NCBI GenBank assembly: GCA_030704615.1
Contig: CM060732.1
Location: forward strand, 29,679,053 to 29,743,052
Length of the DNA: 64,000 bases
Direction: 5' to 3'
From: Takakia lepidozioides
Lineage: Eukaryota > Streptophyta > Takakiopsida > Takakiales > Takakiaceae
Shown: in pieces, positions 56,021-64,000 of the stretch
How positions within the stretch are numbered: position 1 is the first letter of the stretch
Layout of the letters: each line of letters starts with the position of its first letter
Translations under genes and position numbers: made by a program
Notes under the pieces: generated by a model
The model's input: the letters and a program-made list of their open reading frames with translations, nothing else
What the model was told of the DNA's origin: nothing
Database searches by the model: none

Positions 56021-57157
56021 TCCATCAAATCCCAGGGGAATTCATCCCGTCATTTCAATGATCTGGTCAAATTGCGAAATCACCCGAGCCCAATAAAAAA
56101 ATAAAAAATAAAAAACCTCCAAGAAAATACTATAATCTCCCCAAAATATATGGTGAAAATGTACCATTTTTGGTGTGTGGATACGCCATAGTTATGTAAG
56201 GTTTTATTTTATGGATGTTACTTGGTAGGTGGCGAGGGGAAATTTACCTGCCAGGATAAGAATTTTTTGAGTTAAAAAAAAGCTATATGTGGGAAGTTAA
56301 GGGTTAAACAATTTTTATTTTTTTTCTGAAAGAGAAACAGTTTTACCCTCAAGAGGCAAATTTATTATGGAGGATTGCAAAGCAGGGCCTGGCATGGAGT
56401 GGATGACATACAAATTTTCAAAAGAATAGTTGCTATACAGTCCACAACTTGTCCCCACTTATCTACACCATAGATTATATACTAAACTTGCAGGGAGAAG
56501 TGGATCTTATTTTACGCCCACTTCAGCCATCCACACAGAACTTACAAGGCTTATTAAAAAACAATTCCCAAAAGGGCAGGACCTAGAGAATTTTATAACA
56601 TGTCACAAACAATGCTAAGACAACCAAACAAATGCTTAAAACCTTTTTGGTGGCTGGCATCCAAATATTTCTTTTTACATTCAGACATACAACAGGAAGA
56701 TCTGGCCAAATCCCTTTTTTTTCAAGTGCATCCTATTTTTAATGTATCCTTATTCAAGCCTTCCCTACCACAGCATCCCTTGCAATCAGTCAATTTTTTG
56801 GAAAAAGTGAGGAGTGTGAGGTCACTTTGGGCAACCTGCAGACATTCAGAAACAAAGTAAGAATAGTCCCACAATCTACACCCATCGCCTCCTTCCCTTG
56901 TTTTCTTTGGAAGCAAAGCATCCAATGTGGACCATGAAAGTATCAAGGGACCACAGGAAGTGTGACAGATGGTGGATTATCAAAGAGTTGGGAGGAAAAC
57001 ATGTTAAACGTATGTCAAGTCAACGATGCATAGCTAAAATGCCATAACACTTTCTCAGGGTGCCTGAAATCTAGACAACATGGCTTTGTGCAGAGTTGGC
57101 ACTTAACTATTAATCCAGGAAAACTTGAGCACAAGGTGTGGTATGCATGAGCTGTAC
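56021..57157. other. Unassigned, with a possible gypsy integrase C-terminal scrap
   Basis: AT-rich sequence downstream of the last PYRR exon seen. On the plus strand at about 56700-56770, FFQVHPIFNVSLFKPSLP resembles the conserved end of Ty3 polyproteins (IHPVFHVSLLKP). The rest is unreadable. The final exons expected for PYRR are not found here. Confidence 0.4.
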
Positions 57158-60100
57158 CAGGTGAGGCTGTTGCCTGACAAGTGCCTGGCTGATCCTGGCT
57201 GCTTCTACTGGACTCTCAGCTGCTTGAATCCTATGCACACATTCCAGTGCCAAAGGATCTGCAACTCCAGCAAACATTTGGGCCTGCAAACAGGGTATTT
57301 GATTGGAAAGTCAGCATTAATCAGAAGTAAGAGAAAAGAAAATTTACAACGTCCGCGGGGGGCACCCAGGTCCCGTAGAGAATATGAGTTGAATAAGTCA
57401 TCTCTCTTACTGGCAATCTCATACAAATTGTGGTTGATGATGAGCTGACAGATATGTTACTATTTCTGTTACATATAATATATTAGTCCTTCTAACCTGG
57501 TTTTTGTGCTAGCTTCATTTAGCATCATATCTCTGTCTAGAGAATGCCAAATTCGTACAAAGGAGAGGATGAGGGAAAAAGAAGAGAAAAGGATAAAGAC
57601 AGACATGCCAGGGGATGGAAGGAGATCACAACCTGATAGTACTGCTCCACACTTTTCCAAAACACAATTTTTCCATCCATATTTGGCAAAGAGATAGGAT
57701 GGGGGGAGAAGTTGGATAGTGCGCCATAAGGATCCCAAACTTTATAAAAGGAAATGACATCTGGAGTGTGGTAAGTGGGGATGATGCTAGCATCTATTGC
57801 GGCCGCAGCCTCCACAGCAGGGGGTGTGGGTGGCCGCACATCAGGAATAGCTTGCAGATATCCTTCTATGAGCATATCTTGTCCTATCATAGTTTAAGCT
57901 TACTGTACGGACCTACATCCCGAGTTTATTTCTCTACCTCTTCAGTAGTTGTCCTTTTGTACAGGCAGTGGTGTGGGTATTTTGGTATAAGATCTCTGAG
58001 CTGCATGATAAATGATTCTTCGTTTATTTCTCATCTGTGTGTTGAAGTTGGGAGTTCAAAAAGAGATCTTTTTTGAGCAGCAATCAATCAGGCCTAATTC
58101 TCTAATGATTGTTGTTTGTTAAACTTTCCTGTCACATAGTTGTGAGTGCCCCTCCTTCCCATCTATATGAGAACGTTACTGCTATTTCAATGTCTATTCT
58201 TCCAGCTTAGTGGAAAAATTGTCGGCAAATGGCAAACATCAAAGGGTTGAAAATCAGGTCACACACATACCAAACCCAAAGTTACATCCTGGAGGTAGGA
58301 AATATCGGTGCTTATCTATAGTGTCTATGGTGATTGCACCCACTACTGCAAAACCACAGTGATATTGTCAGGAACTTCCAGGTAACATCTGCTTACCTGC
58401 TCAAACATGACGTCTGACAAATTGAGGGCTTGTGTCATCTCCATCATTCCCAGCTCTCCAACCGGCGATGGGGCTGTTACACCTCCAATGATCTTCGGAG
58501 CATCAAATGCTCGCACCTGTTCCAACAGAAAAAAAGCACAACCGAGCATCTTCAGAATGTAAGCAAAACCATACTGTAATAAGTGGTTCCTAAAAAGCAC
58601 TTACTAGACTGTCTTAAACTCATTAGACCATCATCAACAATCGACACTCTCTAGATTATAGCTCACTCAAATGCTCAAAGATTTATCCGGTGTCCTGAAG
58701 AAACAGCACAATGTTTCCACACATAATAGACAGCAAGTGTAGTCAACCTCCAGAAACAAACCAGACACTCTGGCTTTAAACTAAACCAGTTCAATATCCA
58801 TTTTCTGCTACAATGTCCGGGGGTATTCTCATCAGGCTGAGCCTGAAGCACTGACCCTCTGTGAACCTTACAACTTAATGCACTGCTCATCAATGTTTGC
58901 AACCATGATCCTTGTAAAGTGGAAAACAGTGAAAATATCACAAAAAATGCTTTTGTATAAGGTATAGGTGCAGGTGCATTTCTTGCAAGTGGATGGACTC
59001 TGTTGACATGTCCAAGTCTGAAAGCATAATGTGAAGAAGAGATCTTGCCTTGTGGATAACACCTGAAGAAATGGCAGGCGCTGAAAGCCTGCCCCCACAC
59101 TCCCAGAGCACTGAGAGGAACCCCTCGGGCATAGCAATAGTCCATTACTGCCCTGGGGGTAAGAAAGTCAAACTCACCTCCTCTACCCCTCTGGAGGCAA
59201 GCTTTGCCTGGAAATCTTCTTCATGCATAATATCATTCTGTACCCTGAGAAATCATCTTTGAAAACTACATAATACCCCCACGCTGTGCCATCACTATAG
59301 TCTGCATGGTGGAGACATCCCAAAGGTTGGCATTCTCTGGTAAGTTGGGCATCGTGACATGACAATTCGGACTGGCAGATGGCCCCCTTCTTGCCTTGTT
59401 GTCAGGCGTGGATCTGGATATGACGATATGTTCGAGAGCTATCGACTTGTGTAATTTGACACAAAAGATGACAAGGAAAGAGAATACATTGTACTCATAA
59501 GACGTTGTTTGCCGTAGCCTTGTGGCCATTGACCCCGCGCCCAGTTTGAGCGGGAACAAAAAGGACAGAACCTACCTCTGTCAGGGGCTGACGTTGGTAG
59601 TACGACTTACCTTCATATATAGAATTAATCCGGGTTTTCCAGATATCCTCTAGAAATCCCTTCACACAAGCATCAATCTGCTGTGTGTGATTTGCCCAAA
59701 AACTAGGCCTCAGGAGGGCCTGAGCCTCGAGACTTTCAAAGTTGGTAAACAGGGGTACAGGCACAATTCCCTTGATAGATTTGAAGAGAGCGTCTCTTTG
59801 GTGAGAGAACCCCGGACAGTGTATCAGAAAATGAATACTGTCTTCAGATTGCCCACACAACGGGCAATTGCACTCTCCCTTTCCTCTCTGCTTCTGTTTG
59901 CTGTTCAAAGGTAGGCTTCCTGCCCTGAGTTTAAATTTCAGTCTAGTGCCGAGAGTGGGTAGACCCTTGAGGTCATCCAAGATGTCCTCCCCCATGTCAC
60001 TGACTGGAAACAAGTTCAGGGAAGTTTTCTGCCTAACTTCATTTTCATCAGACAATCTCATGGCAACAGACATGGCTTTGGACACTACAGCCTCTAAGTC

Positions 60101-63100
60101 AGATTTATCCTGCGACTACAATCAAAATTTTCGCTCCTATCAACATCAACACTCCTCAGGGTGATTCCTGGGAATTGGTTACTTATGCCAAATCTAGGGC
60201 TTCATGTGTAGTTTTTGGGGTGAATCCCAGGATGGACGATGTGTCCTTTAAAACTACATGCTCTAGCTTAGGCTTGGATTTCATGGCTTAGACATTGGTG
60301 ATTCAATGGGGCGCTCTAGGAAGACAACCAAGGGCAAGGACTTCAACTTTTGAGTTTCTAATCGGTTTGATGCTCTGGATGAGGTTGAATCCAAACAGCC
60401 AGAAGGACAAGATGCCCCTAAGTGTACGGAACCTGAACGTCCTGAATCGGAAGGATTTGGTACACTGAATGGTTTACCAATCCTCAAGGTTTACACAAGA
60501 CGAACAAATTCTATACACGGGGTAATTGTCCCCAAGCCGTCAGATGGACAATCTGTCCCTAAGTGTGCAGAGCCTGAACGTCGTGTAACTGAAGGATTTG
60601 GTACTCTAAATGGTTTACCAATCCTCAAAGTCTACACAAGACGAGCAAAATCTATACACGGGGTAATTGTCCCCAAGCAGTCAGATGGACAATCTGTCCC
60701 TATGTGTGCGGAGCCTGTGCGTCGTGTAACTGAAGGATTTGGTACCCTCAATGGTTTACCAATTCTCAAAGTTTACACAAGACGAGCACAATCTACACAT
60801 GGGGTAACTGTCCCCCCTTTGCAGAACGGTTGGCCGTCCAGGAGCAATCACAAGCTACCTAGACGACAAACAATTCACATGCAAAGGGCTGGCTTGCGGC
60901 TGGCCACTTTCAACTTCCAACCAAAGGAAACAACTCGAAGTGGGACAAGTTCTTCGGACTAATGATATTCATATCTGTGCTGGGCAAGAAACATGGGAAG
61001 CATCGGATAAACTGGTTGGAGATGTCAATGGTTATAAATCGGCAGGTAAGATGTGTACTCTCAAGGCAGCCTCTGCCAAACGCGGTCAAAAAGGGGTTGG
61101 ATGCTTTGTCCGTGATTTCTTGTTTGACAATTGTGAAATTATCAACAAGGGTTTGAGGTACGAGCATAGTATCTGGCTAAAACTGAATCTGAAGGGCGGC
61201 ATGAGTACGAAGGACCTCTTTGTGGGTTGTGTTTACATGCCCACAGAGGGGACCCTTAGTGCTGACGCAGACAAAGCCTTCGAAGATGTAAAGCTGGACT
61301 GTGCTTCGTTCCTTGCCAAAGGTCAGGTGGTGCTATTGGGTGACTTCAATGCCCGGGTGGGCAAAGGGCTCCATCAGGACAATATCATTGGGCCTTTTGG
61401 TGAGGACGAGCTGAATTCTAATGGCAGACGGTTAATTAACTGTCTGGAAGAGCTTCAGCTTTTGACCTTGAATAACAGGACAAGAGGTGACCAAGTGCAG
61501 TGGACTCGTGAGAAATCCCAAACTGGGGAACGTTCCATTGTGGACTATATCATAATGGACAAAAATTTGTTCCCCCAGTGTGCCAATGTGTTGATCGACA
61601 GAACTGATATTGGTACCTCTGACCACTTCCTGGTTTGGACTGAGATCAAAAGGTGTTTTCCCAACACCAAGAGATCTGTGAAACGTTCGATTCGGAAGTG
61701 GCGCATAGAAAAATTCCATAATGAGGAGGTCAAGGCTGAGTACGTCCAGGCCTTGCAAGAGGCTCTCCCTCATTTTGTCCAATCGCTCCAAGAACTTCAG
61801 TCTCGCTCTGACAACGCAAGAAATGAAGTCGAAAGAGCAGTGGACTCTTGGGAGAGTTTCGTTTCCTCCGTGGCTGACAAGATCATTGGGAGGAAACTAA
61901 TTGTCTGCGGTAGAGCTGTTAATTGGTGGACCAATGAGATTAAACTCAAGATAGCTGAGAGACGAGCCCTCTATAAAGAGTGCTGCAATTTGAAACCAAC
62001 AGAGAATTGTGGGCGAGGTACTACCAGCTCCATAAAGATATCAATCAGCTTGTTAGGTCTCAGAAGAAATTATACTGGGACAAGTTATACAGTGAAATAA
62101 ACTCAAACCACCATGGTGGTAATGACAAGAAATTCTGGTTGGCCCTTCAACGTTTGTACAAGCCGAAAAACGGTCAGCAAGTACAAGCGCTGAAGATTAC
62201 TAAAGGTGCAGTGGTGACTTCATCGGTTGACATTGTCAAAACCTTTGAAACTCACTACAGTATACTTGGCAGAACTTCTAGGTCTAACAGTGAGGGGTCT
62301 TCTGCTGAATGGAGGGACACAGTTGGAAAAACTGTTCCTATGATTCAAAACAGCCCTGATATATTTCAATGGCTTATAACGCTCCCATTAGTTCTTCTGA
62401 GATTGTGGAAGCAATTGAACATTTAAATGGATATAAAGCTGGTGGACCTGATGGTATTGTCAACGAGCTTATCAAGCACGGTGGTGATCCCATGATAGAG
62501 GCCCTAGTTCTCCTCTTTAACCTTATCTGGAAGACTGAAATGATCCCCTTTCGCTGGCGACAGGGGGTCATTGTCAATCTATACAAGAAGGGTGACAGAG
62601 AAGAACCGGGGAACTACCGTGGCATCACGCTCCTCAATGCTGTTGGCAAGACATTCTGCAGAGTTATAAGTACTCGTCTCGAGGTTGATCTGGAGTCTAG
62701 AGGTTGTTTCCACGAAGGCCAAGCTGGCTTTCGGCGAAACAGGGGCTGTGTGGATCATATCTTCACTCTAAGCCAGATTATCCAGGGAAGGAAAAAAGAA
62801 GGGAAACCCACTTATGTTTTTTTCCTGGATGTCAAAAAGGCTTATGACACAGTGTGGAGAGATGGCCTATGGTTCCGCCTCTGGTCTTGTGGGATCAAGG
62901 GAAAGATGTGGAGAGTTGTCCACAACTTGTATGCTCACACCAAAAGCTGTGTCACTGTTAACGGACAGAAGTCCAACTTCTTTGACATAGACCAAGGTGT
63001 AGCTCAAGGATGTACTCTCTCCCCTCTGCTCTTCAATGTTTTCATCAATCAACTCCTCGATGATGTGGAAAGTGAGGGATTTGGGTTAAGGGTGGGTAAT

Positions 63101-64000
63101 ACCACCATACCAGCCCTTATGTTTGCGGATGACTTCGCAGGCATAGGGGAGACTCCAACCAATCTCCAGGAGTTGATTGATTGCGCGAAGAGATACTTTG
63201 ATCTTTGGGGGCTAGAGGCTAATGTCAGCAAATGTGCAGTGGTAGCATTCAACGACAGAGGAGAGGGAGGAAGTGATCTTAAGTGGCAGTGGGGTAGCCA
63301 AGAGATCCCGGTCCTCCCTTCCTACACTTACCTGGGCGTTGAGTTTTCCTCCAATTGTAATTGGGATGCACATATCCGGAAAGTTGTTCAAACTGGCAAG
63401 GGCAAAGCTCTGGGGCTCACTAAATTTTCCACTGCAGAGGGGTCAACTCTGAGGTTAAGAAAACCATGCTTTGTCGCGTTATTAGACCTGCCTTGGAGTA
63501 CGGATCTGCAATATGGGTTGATAACTCCAACCAGGCTAAGTCTCTAGAATCCATTCAAGTGGGGGTGCTTAAGGAGAGTATGTCAGCATGCTCCAAAACA
63601 GCCAATGTGGCTGTTCGGGGTGAGTTTGGCATTCCGTCCTTAAGCTCCCGACGAGATGAAATCGCAGGAAAGAGAATACAGTGCAAAGGAAAGAGAAGAT
63701 TGTGAACAGAAAACAGGGGCCCCCAATAACCAGCCACCAGGCTCATAGAACTGCAATTCCTCCTAAAGTGATTTGCTGATTTAAAGAGCATTGTGTAAAT
63801 ACAGTGCATAACAAGGCAAAATCCATGCGGGAAACCAAACCTCCCAAAACACAGTAATACTGACCAGCTTCACTACAATCTAGTTAAAGGCAAACCATCA
63901 TGCCGAACAGTATTTCCTCCCACAATGATAGCATCACTCTGGGCTCGAGTTGCAAACACTCGCTGCCACTAGGCAGCTTACCAGACACCCACGATGCATG
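57158..64000 (-). CDS. PYRR: PYRR-like riboflavin biosynthesis reductase with NADAR domain, partial
   Basis: Plastid riboflavin-pathway protein: RibD-type reductase fused to a NADAR (DUF1768) domain. Minus-strand exons seen: about 64000-63896 (ASWVSG, TRAQSDAIIVGGNTVRHD), 59413-59277 (DPRLTTRQEGGHLPVRIVMS, NLPENANLWDVSTMQTIVMA), about 59212-59049 (LASRGVEE, LSVLWECGGRLSAPAISSGV), 58516-58397 (VRAFDAPKIIGGVTAPSPVG), about 57890-57633 (GYLQAIPDVRPP, YKVWDPYGALSNFSPHP) and 57283-57158 (AQMFAGVADPLALECVHRIQ). It continues past the window edge. The exon ending at 59049 has a GC donor (AAG|GCAAGA). Single-base frame breaks occur near 63950, 59350, 59160, 59120 and at the start of the 57890 exon. 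The last NADAR exons are missing. Either a decaying copy or a poorly corrected assembly. Confidence 0.82.
59495..60120 (-). pseudogene. LINE ORF2 C-terminus with zinc-binding domain
   Basis: 196 open codons. SLPLNSKQKQRGKGECNCPL, CGQSEDSIHFLIHCPGF gives C-X-C-X2-C...H...H/C, the zf-RVT type domain that ends many plant LINE reverse transcriptases. The frame ends ANNVL and a TGA only about six bases before the element's 3' end, so the 3' untranslated part is almost absent. Confidence 0.85.
60150..63665 (+). pseudogene. LINE 5' part, endonuclease and reverse transcriptase, frameshifted
   Basis: Order: a short frame with SWELVTYAKSRASCVVFGV, a 141-bp tandem repeat, then the APE-type endonuclease (LATFNFQ, frameshift near 60930, DIHICAGQETW, VVLLGDFNARVG, TSDHFLVWTEI). 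The RT follows: YKAGGPDGIVNELIKHGG, FRWRQGVIVNLYKKGDREEP, YRGITLLNAVGK, QAGFRRNRGCVDHIFTL, TYVFFLDVKKAYDTVW, VAQGCTLSPLLFNVF, and ALMFADDFAG with the catalytic Asp pair. Further frame changes lie near 61985, 62390 and 63465. It breaks off at GEFGIPSLSSRRDEIA; the missing C-terminus is largely supplied by the inverted piece at 59495-60120. Confidence 0.9.
60395..60817 (+). repeat. Three 141-bp tandem repeats in the LINE 5' part
   Basis: Units begin at about 60395, 60536 and 60677. Equivalent GTGTNCGGAGCCTG words lie at 60422, 60563 and 60704, exactly 141 bp apart. The unit is a multiple of three and encodes a 47-residue peptide with GFGTLNGLPILKVYTRR and HGVIVPK. The length being in phase suggests selection for a protein repeat. 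The third unit is the most diverged. Confidence 0.85.

Larger units (their letters stand above)
59474..63680. mobile_element. LINE with inverted 5' part (twin-priming structure), in PYRR intron
   Basis: The insertion 59489-63665 (4177 bp) is bounded by AGGAAAGAGAATACA at 59474-59488 and 63666-63680, a perfect 15-bp target duplication. The 3' terminal piece lies on the minus strand (about 60125-59489), the 5' and central piece on the plus strand (about 60150-63665). The two start head to head near 60125-60150. This is the product expected when a second priming event inverts the 5' part during LINE insertion. It sits in a PYRR intron (59414-63895) that would otherwise be about 290 bp. Confidence 0.92.

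Overview
The window is nuclear DNA from a plant. It has intron-containing genes for plastid or mitochondrial proteins: a VTE3-type methyltransferase, a PYRR-type riboflavin enzyme, a DCC-family protein, an ALBA protein, a UPF0390 protein and a PLD-type phosphatidylglycerophosphate synthase. It also has a decayed PPR gene of the type abundant in land plants. Transposons make up a large share. Introns of roughly 200-900 bp, a Ty3/gypsy element carrying a cytosine methyltransferase and a PLD-type PGS1 gene fit a non-seed plant (bryophyte, lycophyte or fern grade) better than a flowering plant. I cannot name the species.

Layout. 1-1.2 kb: PPR pseudogene (minus). 2.2-4.1 kb: VTE3-like gene (minus, three exons, intact). 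4.3-6.0 kb: diverged non-coding repeats. 5.24-21.67 kb: a 16.4-kb palindrome with arms of about 8.2 kb and a 45-bp spacer. Each arm holds a complete hAT transposon (left transposase open, right broken) and a 1.05-kb TTAA-flanked piggyBac-like element. 21.67-23.58 kb: a 5'-truncated third hAT copy. The 8-bp flanks of the hAT ends suggest one aberrant transposition built the palindrome. 24.2-25.9 kb: UPF0390 gene (plus). 27.2-30.0 kb: PLD-type PGS1 gene (plus). 33.0-35.7 kb: DCC gene (minus). 37.6-39.6 kb: ALBA gene (minus). 42.3-56.0 kb: an old Ty3/gypsy element (minus) split by an 11.4-kb relative (plus) encoding gag, a cytosine-5 DNA methyltransferase module, RT, RNase H, integrase and a PHD finger. 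A tRNA-derived SINE lies in the older copy. 57.2-64 kb: PYRR-like gene (minus), whose intron holds a 4.2-kb LINE with inverted 5' and 3' parts and perfect 15-bp target duplications.

The host genes are unrelated to one another, apart from shared organelle roles (tocopherol/plastoquinone, riboflavin, cardiolipin precursor). The most unusual content is in the mobile elements: the transposition-derived palindrome, a hAT leader made of about 12 tandem units that look like small exons with splice sites, and a retrotransposon that pairs a DNA methyltransferase with a PHD finger. Several host exons (PGS1-like, DCC, PYRR) carry single-base frame breaks, two of them in homopolymers, so uncorrected assembly errors are possible.
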